A stretch of DNA of 10,051 bases from NCBI GenBank assembly GCA_030619405.1, contig JAUXBK010000084.1, positions 1 to 10,051 on the forward strand. The letters run 5' to 3'. The notes under the pieces are model-generated. The model saw nothing but the letters and a program-made list of their open reading frames with translations, was not told the DNA's origin and did no database searches. Position 1 is the first letter of the stretch. The number at the start of each line of letters is the position of its first letter. The DNA is from Sedimenticola sp. GTDB taxonomy: Bacteria; Pseudomonadota; Gammaproteobacteria; Chromatiales; Chromatiaceae. Below, in pieces: positions 1-6,582 of this stretch. A program made the position numbers and the translations under genes.

Positions 1-1
1 C

Positions 2-349
2 GAGGCGATCGAGATCAAGGTGCTGCACGCCCGGCAGCCCCTGTATGTGTTGCAGAGTGACGGCTCTATCCAGAATAAGTACACCATCAAGGTACTGAAC
101 AAAACCAGTGAGGATGTACCTGTCACCCTGACGGCATCCGGCTTGGATGGGCTGGTAGTGATAGGGGCCGACAAGCCGGTGATTGCCCGTCATGGCAAGG
201 TGACGCCGCGGACCCTGTTCGTGCGGGTTCCACCGCAGAATATCAAGGAGGAGTCCGTGCGGCTGGTGTTCCGTGCTGAAGGCCGGGACAGCAAGGGAAC
301 GGCATTCGCCAGTGAGCGTGAGAGCGTCTTCATCGGCCCGAAGCGCTGA
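2..349 (+). CDS. ccoG: Cytochrome c oxidase accessory protein CcoG (FixG/RdxA), C-terminal part only
   Basis: This frame is open from the first bases of the window and ends at TGA 347-349, so about 115 C-terminal residues of a longer gene are visible. CcoG is an inner-membrane iron-sulfur protein needed to assemble cbb3-type cytochrome oxidase, and in some bacteria it has been linked to copper reduction. The visible part is the C-terminal Ig-like FixG domain: the stretch around LHARQPLYVLQSDGSIQNKY and the following KVLNKTSEDVPV are typical of this family. The membrane segments and ferredoxin cysteines would lie upstream, outside the window. The GTG at 20 is an internal codon, not the start. 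The identification is strengthened by ccoH and ccoI following on the same strand, the standard order of this cluster. Confidence 0.9.
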   Translation, partial: EAIEIKVLHARQPLYVLQSDGSIQNKYTIKVLNKTSEDVPVTLTASGLDGLVVIGADKPVIARHGKVTPRTLFVRVPPQNIKEESVRLVFRAEGRDSKGTAFASERESVFIGPKR

Positions 350-375
350 TTCTATACTGTCGAACCGTCGAACCA

Positions 376-414
376 GGGAAAGGTGGACCTGCTGGTCCGC
401 CTTTCCTGTATTTT
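376..414 (+). terminator. Intrinsic terminator or attenuator between ccoG and ccoH
   Basis: Bases 377-389 pair with 394-406 to give a 13-bp stem (one G-U wobble, at 384/399) around a 4-base loop, TGCT. A T-rich run, TGTATTTT, follows immediately. This is the standard form of a Rho-independent terminator on the plus strand. It starts 27 bases after the ccoG stop and ends about 20 bases before the ccoH start. It would therefore either end ccoG transcripts or reduce read-through into ccoH and ccoI. I see no clear promoter after it, so partial read-through (attenuation) is the likelier reading; that is inference. Confidence 0.75.
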
Positions 415-434
415 ACCTGCACGAGAGAACTTGT

Positions 435-929
435 ATGACGAACAAACAATCTGCCTGGCGCAGCCCCTGGGTCATTGGCTGGCTGGGGCTGCTGCTGCTC
501 TTTTTCCTGTTCAGCGGCGTACGGATCTATCTGGCGGTGACCACTGGTCCCGGGCTGGTGGACGAGAACTACTACGAGCGGGGCGAGGCGTTGTCGCGGG
601 ACCGACTGAAGCGGGAAGCCCGCAACCCGGACTGGAAGATGCGGATCGAGGCCCCGGAGTTCGTCGATATCGGCAAGCCGACCCAGTTCGGTTTTCGGGT
701 AACGGACAAGGAGGGGCGGCCGGTGGCACCGGATTCGATCACCTTTTATGTCTACCGCCCGGCCGACTCCAGTCTCGACTTCTCCAAACCGATGCAGCAG
801 GTCGAGCCGGGTCACTATACGGTCGAGGCCAGCTTTCCCTTGCTGGGCGTGTGGGATATTCTGGTCAGCTCCACCCATGGCCAGGACGAATATAATGTCC
901 CCCACCGCATCAGCGCCGGGGTCAAGTAG
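435..929 (+). CDS. ccoH: CcoH/FixH family cbb3 oxidase assembly protein
   Basis: A 164-residue protein from ATG 435 to TAG 927-929. The frame is open further upstream, but ATG 435 is chosen because a GAGAG purine run sits about 7 bases before it and because it gives the normal FixH layout. A short cytoplasmic N-terminus is followed by one membrane segment at about residues 12-35 (VIGWLGLLLLFFLFSGVRIY). Next comes the family-typical segment GPGLVDENYYERG, then a periplasmic beta-rich domain with the tail end LGVWDILVSSTHGQDEY. CcoH is a small single-span protein that interacts with CcoN during cbb3 oxidase assembly and stabilises the complex. It lies 85 bases after ccoG and upstream of the copper ATPase, as in other fixGHI/ccoGHI clusters. 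Confidence 0.9.
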   Translation: MTNKQSAWRSPWVIGWLGLLLLFFLFSGVRIYLAVTTGPGLVDENYYERGEALSRDRLKREARNPDWKMRIEAPEFVDIGKPTQFGFRVTDKEGRPVAPDSITFYVYRPADSSLDFSKPMQQVEPGHYTVEASFPLLGVWDILVSSTHGQDEYNVPHRISAGVK

Positions 930-1017
930 CCTCCCAGTCCGAGATTGTTGGGATGCATGGTCCGCTCTCGAACAGACGGGTCATGAATCGAAAAATAGCG
1001 ATTACCTGCTTTCCAGT

Positions 1018-1092
1018 TTTCACCACGAAGAACACGAAGGACACGAAGGGTTTATTGCTTTTCTTCGTGCTCTTCGTGCTCTTCGTGGTTGA
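1018..1092. repeat. Long inverted repeat built from CACGAAG-containing 9-base units
   Basis: The left arm 1022-1048 matches the reverse complement of 1063-1089 at 24 of 27 positions, around a 14-base loop. Each arm is itself a tandem array: ACCACGAAG, then two further 9-base units of the form (A/G)(A/G)CACGAAG. The whole element fills the space between ccoH and ccoI and ends 20 bases before the preferred ccoI start. In RNA it would fold into a long hairpin, but no T-tract follows it in the plus direction. From memory, closely similar CCACGAAGAACACGAAG stretches recur between genes in many proteobacterial genomes; I know of no established function. Confidence 0.85.
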
Positions 1093-1109
1093 ATTCGATA
1101 TTTGATCTT

Positions 1110-3611
1110 ATGACTTCAGCTGGCACTCCGGATCCCACCGACGAGGCGCAGTGCTTCCACTGCAGCCTGCCAGTGCCCCCGTCAGGGCGGGTGACCGCGG
1201 AGATCGAGGGTGAACCCCGTGACTTCTGCTGTACCGGCTGCAAATCGGTGTGCGAGGCGATCTACGCAGCGGGCCTGGAAGGGTTCTATCGGCGCACCCC
1301 GGAGGGACTGCTGCTGGCACCCCCGCCCGAACTTCCCAAAGAGCTCGCCCTCTATGACCTGGACGAGGTTCAAGAAGAGTTTGTCGACGGGCTGGGGGAG
1401 ACTCGCGAGATCAACCTGCTGGTGGAGGGGATTCACTGTGCCGCCTGCGTCTGGCTGATCGAAAACAGCCTGCAGTCCGACCCCGGCATCCCGGAGGCCC
1501 GGGTGAATCTCTCCGGGCGCCGGCTCCATGTCAAGTGGGACAACAGCCGGGTGAAACTCTCCAGCATCCTTCAGCGGCTCGGTCGGATAGGCTATGCGGC
1601 CGTCCCCTTCGACCCGGACACGGCGGAAGGCAGCCTGAAACGGGAGAACCGGCAGTTGCTGTATCGCATGGCCTTCGCCGCGTTCGCCATGATGAACCTG
1701 CTCTGGGTCTCCATCGCCCTCTATGCGGGTGCCGACAAAGGGGAGTTTCGAACTCTCTTCCACTGGGTCGGTTTCGCGCTGGCCACGCCCACGCTGCTCT
1801 ATTCGGGCTACCCCTTCTTCAAGGGCGCCTGGACCGGCCTGCGGAGCCTGTATCTGGGGATGGACCTGCCGATCGCCATCGGCGCCGGCATCACCTACCT
1901 CTACTCCGTCTATGTCACGGTGACTGGCACCCAGACTGGTGAGGTCTATTACGATACGGTGGTCAACTTCCTGTTCGTGATCCTGGTGGGTCGTTATCTG
2001 GAGGCCATATCGAAGCGCCAGGCGGTCTCCTCCACCCAGCGTCTGCTGGACCTGCAGCCGCGGGTGGCCACCCTGCTGCAGAAAGGGGAGGAGAAGATCG
2101 TCCCTATCCGCTCCGTCAAGAGTGGCGAGACGGCGCTGGTGCGGCCCGGCGAGCGTATCCCGGTGGATGGGGTGGTGGTCGAAGGGGGTGGAGCGGTGGA
2201 TGAGGCGATGCTGACCGGCGAGTCGGAGCCAGTCACTCGCGGGGTGGGGGACCGGGTCTCCGCTGGCACCATCAACGGCCACGGTGTGCTGCAGATCCGT
2301 GTGGAGGGGGTGTTGCGGGACACCGCCCTGGGCCGCATCATCGGTCTGGTGGAGGAGGCGCAGGCCAGCAAGGCGCCTATTCAGTGCATCGCTGACCGGA
2401 TCGTCCCCTGGTTTGTCGCCATCACCCTGGGGCTGGCGGCAGCGACTTTCGCCGGGTGGTTCGGCGAAGGCATCGAGAAGGCGCTGATGGCGGCGACGGC
2501 GGTGCTGATCATCACCTGCCCCTGCGCCTTCGGCCTGGCCACGCCGATGGCGATTGCGGTGGCCTCCGGGCTCGGGGCGCGCCACGGTATCCTGGTGAAG
2601 AACGGCGAAGTGCTGGAGAGTCTCTCCTCTATCGACCGGTTCGTCTTCGACAAGACCGGCACCCTGACGGAAGGGGAGATCAGCGTCACCTCGATCGCCA
2701 CCGCGGAGCGACTGTGGGAGGCGGGGAATGGGAAGATGCGGTCGCAGATTCGGGCGCTGCTCAGGGATCTGGCGGCAGTAGAGCGCTATTCGGAACACCC
2801 GCTGGCCCATGCCCTGCTGTCGTGTGCCGAGCGGGAGGGTGTGGAGATCCGGCGTCTCTCCGCCACCGGATTCGAGAACCGGCCCGGTTTCGGTGTGGCG
2901 GCAACGGTGGATGGTCGCCGGCTGTTGGCGGGAAACGGTGCCTGGATGGAGCTGAATGGCGTAGATCGGGAACCCCGGCTCGAGCAGCGGGCGGAACGGC
3001 TGGATGAACAGGGCACAGGCTCTCTCCACTGTGCGGTGGACGGCCGGGAGGTGGCCCTGATCGGGCTGGAGGACAGGATCCGGGTGGATGCACCGGCCCT
3101 GATCCAGGCGCTGAAGCGGGAGGGGATGCAGCTGACCCTGCTCACCGGCGACCGGCGTCGGACGGCAGAGGTGATCGCCCGGCGCCTGGGGGGTATGAAG
3201 GTGATCGCAGAGGTGCCGCCGGAAGAGAAGGACCGGGCCATTGCCCAGCTGCAGGCCGAAGGCAGCCGGGTGGCGATGGTAGGTGACGGCGTCAACGATG
3301 CCCCGGCGCTGGTGCGGGCAGACGTGGGGATCGCCCTCGGAAGCGGCACCGATGTCTCCATCGCCAGCGCCGATATTGTACTGATCAGCAATGATCTGGC
3401 GAAGGTGCGCCTGGCGGCGGCCCTCTCCCGCCGCACTCTGCGCACCATCCAGCAGAACATCGGCCTCTCCATCACCTATAATCTGATCATGGTGCCACTG
3501 GCGATGGCGGCGTTCGTCACTCCCCTGGTGGCGGCGGTCTCCATGCCGGTAAGCTCGCTGCTGGTGATCGGCAACGCGGCCCGGATCCGAACCCTGTTCC
3601 GGGCCCGGTGA
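1110..3611 (+). CDS. ccoI: Copper-translocating P1B-type ATPase CcoI (FixI)
   Basis: An 833-residue heavy-metal ATPase that exports Cu(I) across the inner membrane to supply cbb3 oxidase. Motifs in order: an N-terminal metal-binding region with CFHC (C15, C18) and FCCTGC (C40, C41, C44); an HMA domain with GIHCAACVW (C110, C113); several hydrophobic segments from about residue 185; actuator-domain TGES at 369-372; the ion-path CPC at 470-472; the phosphorylated aspartate D514 in DKTGTLT; the SEHPLAHA motif with H563-P564; and the hinge GDGVNDAP from residue 725. The doubled cysteine region before the HMA domain separates the CcoI/FixI subtype from CopA. ATG 1110 is preferred to the in-frame TTG at 1089, because the TTG is the last codon of the inverted repeat and adds only seven unconserved residues. 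Neither start has a strong Shine-Dalgarno sequence, so translation may be weak or coupled. No ccoS follows. Confidence 0.95.
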   Translation: MTSAGTPDPTDEAQCFHCSLPVPPSGRVTAEIEGEPRDFCCTGCKSVCEAIYAAGLEGFYRRTPEGLLLAPPPELPKELALYDLDEVQEEFVDGLGETREINLLVEGIHCAACVWLIENSLQSDPGIPEARVNLSGRRLHVKWDNSRVKLSSILQRLGRIGYAAVPFDPDTAEGSLKRENRQLLYRMAFAAFAMMNLLWVSIALYAGADKGEFRTLFHWVGFALATPTLLYSGYPFFKGAWTGLRSLYLGMDLPIAIGAGITYLYSVYVTVTGTQTGEVYYDTVVNFLFVILVGRYLEAISKRQAVSSTQRLLDLQPRVATLLQKGEEKIVPIRSVKSGETALVRPGERIPVDGVVVEGGGAVDEAMLTGESEPVTRGVGDRVSAGTINGHGVLQIRVEGVLRDTALGRIIGLVEEAQASKAPIQCIADRIVPWFVAITLGLAAATFAGWFGEGIEKALMAATAVLIITCPCAFGLATPMAIAVASGLGARHGILVKNGEVLESLSSIDRFVFDKTGTLTEGEISVTSIATAERLWEAGNGKMRSQIRALLRDLAAVERYSEHPLAHALLSCAEREGVEIRRLSATGFENRPGFGVAATVDGRRLLAGNGAWMELNGVDREPRLEQRAERLDEQGTGSLHCAVDGREVALIGLEDRIRVDAPALIQALKREGMQLTLLTGDRRRTAEVIARRLGGMKVIAEVPPEEKDRAIAQLQAEGSRVAMVGDGVNDAPALVRADVGIALGSGTDVSIASADIVLISNDLAKVRLAAALSRRTLRTIQQNIGLSITYNLIMVPLAMAAFVTPLVAAVSMPVSSLLVIGNAARIRTLFRAR

Positions 3612-3941
3612 AGGGGGTCCCCCGCAAAAGTCAAAGTCAAAAGCATTCTCGCGCAAAGGCGCAAAGGAAAAACAAAACAAAAAAGGCTCTGCCGTTTCTG
3701 CGAAAAGATGCATCTTGAGGAAAGCCCCGGGGGCCTAACTCAGATCGTAGCCTGGACTGAGCGTCTTGAATCCCGCGCCGAGCGTTGCCGGGAGCACCGT
3801 AACCGAGTTAATAAATAGTTTAATTCCTTTAGAAAGAAAATGGGCTTGGGGTCGATGAACAGGTCAACCTCTGTGGTCTTCTTTACGATCCGCTCTTTTC
3901 CCGCCTGGGTCAGGAGGAGAGGCTCCCGGTGACGCGGCTTT
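3612..3941. other. Intergenic stretch without a recognisable gene
   Basis: These 330 bases separate the convergent ends of ccoI (plus) and the discoidin-like gene (minus). I see no gene. In particular there is no frame resembling the short, single-span CcoS protein expected here. The left part holds a half-copy of a GCGCAAAG repeat, and AAGATGCATCTT at 3705-3716 is a perfect 12-base palindrome. A minus-strand open frame across 3740-3979 reads through the 3' end of the discoidin-like gene in another frame and resembles nothing I know. No convincing terminator for either flanking gene is visible. Confidence 0.6.
3647..3702. repeat. Half or degenerate copy of a GCGCAAAG tandem/inverted repeat
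   Basis: Two exact tandem octamers GCGCAAAG occupy 3651-3658 and 3659-3666, preceded by TTCTC. An A-rich run follows. The segment GCCGTTTCTGCG at 3691-3702 is a poor inverted partner, as if the second arm (expected CTTTGCG units) had decayed. The architecture resembles that of the other repeats in the window, with a different unit. Confidence 0.5.
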
Positions 3942-4415
3942 TCAGGCGAGTCGCAGCTCTGCCAGTGATGCGTGGGCATTCCCGCCGCTGATATCGGGAA
4001 TGATGTCGAGTTCCAGTAGTGTCACGCCATCGAGCTCTACCTGGTACTCTTCCAGTTCGCGGGTGGCGTCGGGGGTGCTGAAGTTGTACTGCTGCCGCGC
4101 GATAGCCTGATACGAGCGTCCGCCGTCGGCGGAGCTCCGCAGCAGGAACTCCTGAGTGCGCTCCTCTCCACCGGCACCGATCACCAGACGGATATGCCGT
4201 ATCTTTTGGGGCCGGTCAAACAGCAGCCGGATGGTCTGCCGGCCCGGTGCAGCTGCTCGCCAGCCTGGTCCACCATCAGGCGTCAGGGCCGACTCGATCG
4301 GATGTGCCGAGTCCTCGGAAGTGAGCTCCACCTGGGTCAGGTTTTCCAGGTCCAGCCAATCCTGATCGTGGGGTACGACTGTCTGTCTCTCTCGGGAGAT
4401 GATTTTCTTGCGCAT
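3942..4415 (-). CDS. Small discoidin / galactose-binding-like domain protein
   Basis: A 157-residue protein read on the minus strand from ATG 4415-4413 to the stop at 3944-3942. The start is well supported by AGAGGA 7 bases upstream. After about 35 residues (RKKIISRERQTVVPHDQDWL), the body reads as a single beta-sandwich domain of the F5/8-type-C (discoidin) kind. Typical segments are the N-terminal HPIESAL, the central RLLFDRPQKIRHIRLVI (ligand-loop and strand pattern), TQEFLLRSSADGGRSY, and the terminal LELDIIPDISGG followed by ASLAELRL. No signal peptide, membrane segment or catalytic motif is seen, so it appears cytoplasmic. I recognise it as a type of small protein often labelled carbohydrate-binding in proteobacteria; the ligand and role are unknown. 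It lies 42 bases after the HTH gene on the same strand, probably as the second gene of that operon. Confidence 0.7.
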   Translation of the reverse strand: MRKKIISRERQTVVPHDQDWLDLENLTQVELTSEDSAHPIESALTPDGGPGWRAAAPGRQTIRLLFDRPQKIRHIRLVIGAGGEERTQEFLLRSSADGGRSYQAIARQQYNFSTPDATRELEEYQVELDGVTLLELDIIPDISGGNAHASLAELRLA

Positions 4416-4427
4416 GGGATTTCCTCT
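4416..4427 (-). promoter_or_regulatory. Ribosome-binding site of the discoidin-like gene
   Basis: Read on the minus strand, AGAGGAAATCCC directly precedes the ATG. The same 11 bases, AGAGGAAATCC, precede the other gene of the pair at 5181-5192, so the two genes share a translation-start signal. Confidence 0.7.
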
Positions 4428-4457
4428 TCCACTCCTTATTCCTTCAGGTCTATATGG

Positions 4458-5180
4458 CTATCTCTTCTTGCCCTTTTTCTTTCGCTTCTGTGCTCCCTTT
4501 TTAAGCTTCTTCTCCTTTTTCTTGTCCACTTGTTTCTTGTTCTTTCGTTTTGACTTCCGTTCGGGGGTGCTGATCTCCTGCTTCACGGCAATGGCGATGA
4601 AGTGCTCGGTCTCGGTGTCGTACCAACCCAGCCTGATCCGGTCGCGGATCACATCCTCACCGATCTGGACCGTGTTGGAGGGGCTGAGTACTTTCAGTAC
4701 CCGGGAAACGGTGGTCGCATTCCACGGTTTTCCATCTGCGGTGGGCACCGCCATTTTGTTCAACCGGGTGGCCAGCTCTTTTTCGGAATAGGGTTTACTG
4801 GTCAGTTCGCCAATCAGGTCCCGGATGGATTCATAATAATTCCACTGCATCAGGGGGGATGTCTCTTTGAGCTTGTGCTCGACGGCATCCTTTTCCTCCT
4901 CCCGGGCGGGTGGCCGGGATGGGGTTGCCGGAGAGGGCTTTGCAGCGGGCTTCCTGCCCGATGCCCCGGCCGGCCTGCTCGATGCTGTACCCTGGAGGCT
5001 GAGGTTTTTCAGGATGCGGCGGATGGAATACTTGCTCCAGGGTTGACCGGACAGGGAGGGGAAGCCATCGGCGTTTAACGTGTCTGCCATCGCCTGCTGT
5101 GTGAGACCAGCGCCTTTGCCGTCACGGTAGGCGGTGAGCTCTTCAAACCGTGATTTTACCGCCTTGTCTCTGTCAGTCAC
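4458..5180 (-). CDS. Protein with two recombinase-type helix-turn-helix segments and a lysine-rich tail
   Basis: A 240-residue protein from GTG 5180-5178. A longer frame starts at GTG 5210, but the inner GTG has AGAGGA 7 bases upstream, identical to the site of the next gene, and the outer one has none. Segment 1 (about residues 25-60) has the pattern LTQQAMADTLNADGFPSLSG then PWSKYSIRRILKNL. Segment 2 (about 129-166) repeats it: YSEKELATRLNKMAVPTADG then PWNATTVSRVLKVL. This pattern, a helix, a short P-containing turn, PW-S/N and a basic recognition helix, resembles the DNA-binding 'Recombinase' region of large serine recombinases. The catalytic serine domain is absent. The linker (about 67-105) is rich in Pro, Ala, Ser and Lys. 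The tail (about 209-240) is almost entirely Lys/Arg, like histone-H1-type proteins. DNA binding is therefore a fair inference; any function beyond that is unknown. It is the first gene of a pair with the discoidin-like gene. Confidence 0.75.
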   Translation of the reverse strand: MTDRDKAVKSRFEELTAYRDGKGAGLTQQAMADTLNADGFPSLSGQPWSKYSIRRILKNLSLQGTASSRPAGASGRKPAAKPSPATPSRPPAREEEKDAVEHKLKETSPLMQWNYYESIRDLIGELTSKPYSEKELATRLNKMAVPTADGKPWNATTVSRVLKVLSPSNTVQIGEDVIRDRIRLGWYDTETEHFIAIAVKQEISTPERKSKRKNKKQVDKKKEKKLKKGAQKRKKKGKKR

Positions 5181-5192
5181 TGGATTTCCTCT
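5181..5192 (-). promoter_or_regulatory. Ribosome-binding site deciding the HTH gene start
   Basis: Read on the minus strand, AGAGGAAATCCA directly precedes GTG 5180. It matches 11 of 12 bases of the site before the downstream gene at 4416-4427. This selects the inner GTG over the one at 5210. Confidence 0.65.
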
Positions 5193-5363
5193 GGTTTTGA
5201 ATCGTTCCACACACCCGCTGTATCTGTTTTACAAGGGTCGGGTTTGCAGGATTGTCGCATTTCTTTTTTTAATAATCCAAATAAGGGTCAAGTATCCTCC
5301 TGTGCGGTCGCTATTTTCCTTTACCAATTTGAAAAAGCCTGGGCAGGGAAGCTCGAAAAGGGA

Positions 5364-5535
5364 GGATATCCGGTGTCGGCCTCTCTATACTCAGCCGGAG
5401 GGCAAGAACGCGGCCGAGGCCGAGAAATTTCTCAAGTTTGCCCACAGCAGAAAGGGGCGGGAGATCATCCGCATCAGTGGGTATTTTCCGTATTGGCAGC
5501 GGCCCGCCAGGAGGGTAGGGTATGGGAAACCCTGA
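5364..5535 (+). pseudogene. Remnant of the C-terminus of a PstS-like phosphate-binding protein, frameshifted
   Basis: Two adjacent plus-strand frames together give the end of a phosphate-type periplasmic binding protein. One frame reads GGYPVS at 5361-5378. The other continues as RPLYTQPEGKNAAEAEKF from 5377, then LKFAHSRKGREIIRISGYFP, stopping at TGA 5533-5535. In this family the C-terminal lobe carries a YP-x-SRPLY motif, then a segment with AxxFxxFxxSxxGQxII and a final GYxPL. Joining the frames restores YPVSRPLY if about two bases have been lost near 5377. The N-terminal part of such a protein (usually over 250 residues) is missing, so this is a decayed stub. It lies in the gap between the minus-strand pair and the metallo-hydrolase gene. 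The call rests on motif memory only. Confidence 0.55.
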
Positions 5536-5551
5536 ACTGCGGAGAAATGCC

Positions 5552-6502
5552 ATGATCAGAGCCCTCTCATTGACAATACTGCTTTTTTCCCATCTGTCGG
5601 TAGCGGCTGAAGGAACCCCTCAGGCCACCGTCGAGATGAAGCTGCAGCAGGTCTCAGAGCATGTCTACTACGCCATGGGCCAGGCGGGCATCGCTACCGA
5701 TAATCAGGGGTTCATCTCCAATGCCGCAGCGATCATCAGCCAGCAGGGGGTGGTGATGGTGGATGCCCTGGGCAGCCCTTCCCTGGCGCGATCGTTTCTC
5801 GAAAAACTGCGCAGCATCACCGATAAACCGGTGACCCGGGTGATCGTGACCCACTACCATGCAGACCACATCTACGGACTGCAGGTGTTCAAGGAGCAGG
5901 GGGCTGAGATCATCGGGCCGGAAGGGTATCGAGACTATCTGGAGGCACCGATAGCCCAACAGCGGCTGGCTGAGCGCAGGCAGTCACTTGCCCCCTGGGT
6001 GAACGAGCAGACTCGCCTGCTGCCGCCGGACCGGGTGATCGGCCAGGACACCCGGTTGGATCTGGGAGACGTGCAACTGGAGATCAGCTACCTGGGGACG
6101 GCCCATTCGGAGGGTGATCTGAGCGTGCTGGTGCAGCCGGACCGGGTGCTGATCTCCGGTGACATCATCTTCGAGGGGCGTATCCCCTTTACCGGCGGCG
6201 CGGACACCGTCCACTGGCTGGAGGTGCTGGAGGGACTGGACCAGAGCCGGCTCAAGGCACTGATCCCCGGCCACGGCCCGGCAGCGACCAACCCTCAGCA
6301 GACCATCGGTCTCACCTTGCGCTATCTGCGCTTCGTCCGCGGGAAGATGACGGAGGCGGTGAAGGAGATGATCCCTTTCGACGAGGCCTATGAGGCGATC
6401 GACTGGTCCGACTACTCTAACCTCCCGGCGTTCGAGGCCACCAACCGGCGCAATGTCTACGGTGTCTATCTGTCGCTGGAACAGGAGATGATGGGAGAGT
6501 AA
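5552..6502 (+). CDS. Exported metallo-beta-lactamase-fold hydrolase (SoxH / quinoprotein-relay type)
   Basis: A 316-residue protein from ATG 5552, preferred over ATG 5522 because GGAGA lies 6 bases upstream and the inner start exposes a clean signal peptide (MIRALSLTILLFSHLSVAA, cleavage probably near residues 19-20). The mature protein is periplasmic. All ligands of a two-metal MBL site are present: HYHADH (H101, H103, D105, H106), H185 in GTAHSEGDL, D204 in LISGDIIFEGR, and H241 in IPGHG. An aspartate at D105 and the D204 bridge are as in glyoxalase II and class B3 enzymes. Sequence style fits the SoxH-related 'quinoprotein relay system zinc metallohydrolase' group, found near PQQ or sulfur-oxidation genes in some bacteria. 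No such neighbours are seen here, so the substrate is open. It starts its own unit; the following S1 gene is 80 bases away. Confidence 0.85.
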   Translation: MIRALSLTILLFSHLSVAAEGTPQATVEMKLQQVSEHVYYAMGQAGIATDNQGFISNAAAIISQQGVVMVDALGSPSLARSFLEKLRSITDKPVTRVIVTHYHADHIYGLQVFKEQGAEIIGPEGYRDYLEAPIAQQRLAERRQSLAPWVNEQTRLLPPDRVIGQDTRLDLGDVQLEISYLGTAHSEGDLSVLVQPDRVLISGDIIFEGRIPFTGGADTVHWLEVLEGLDQSRLKALIPGHGPAATNPQQTIGLTLRYLRFVRGKMTEAVKEMIPFDEAYEAIDWSDYSNLPAFEATNRRNVYGVYLSLEQEMMGE

Positions 6503-6543
6503 TCTGGTCGTTCCCAGTCCGAAAGCACTTTCCCTTACATTTA

Positions 6544-6562
6544 CCATAGCAATACGCTATGG
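6544..6562. repeat. Perfect 7-bp inverted repeat upstream of the S1 gene
   Basis: CCATAGC at 6544-6550 and GCTATGG at 6556-6562 are exact inverted copies around the 5-base spacer AATAC. The element lies 20 bases before the preferred S1-protein start and overlaps the alternative ATG at 6559. It could be an operator or a small RNA hairpin, or chance. Confidence 0.6.
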
Positions 6563-6582
6563 CTCTGCAGGCCGATACTCCA

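Noticed and set aside
383..895. 170-codon plus-strand frame overlapping ccoH
   Set aside because: It is a shadow frame. The ccoH frame has the membrane segment and FixH motifs.
1089..1109. TTG start adding seven residues to CcoI
   Set aside because: The TTG lies at the edge of the inverted repeat and the added residues are not part of the conserved protein. ATG 1110 is more natural.
1182..3713. Open frame of 843 codons on the minus strand opposite ccoI
   Set aside because: It is the codon-position shadow of a GC-rich gene. Its translation has no domain pattern and is rich in His, Gln, Arg, Pro and Gly, while the plus frame has every P-type ATPase motif.
3740..3979. 79-codon minus-strand frame (contains KERIVKKTTEVDLFIDPK)
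   Set aside because: It has no family I recognise and no ribosome-binding site. It overlaps the end of the discoidin-like gene in another frame.
5194..5243. HPLYLFYKG-like stretch in the frame upstream of the PstS-like stub
   Set aside because: It looks a little like another copy of the same motif, but it overlaps the start of the minus-strand HTH gene and has no supporting flanks.
5255..5300. Possible promoter for the minus-strand pair (TTGACC and an A/T-rich run)
   Set aside because: The candidate -10 sequences are not at a proper distance from TTGACC, so I cannot support a promoter.
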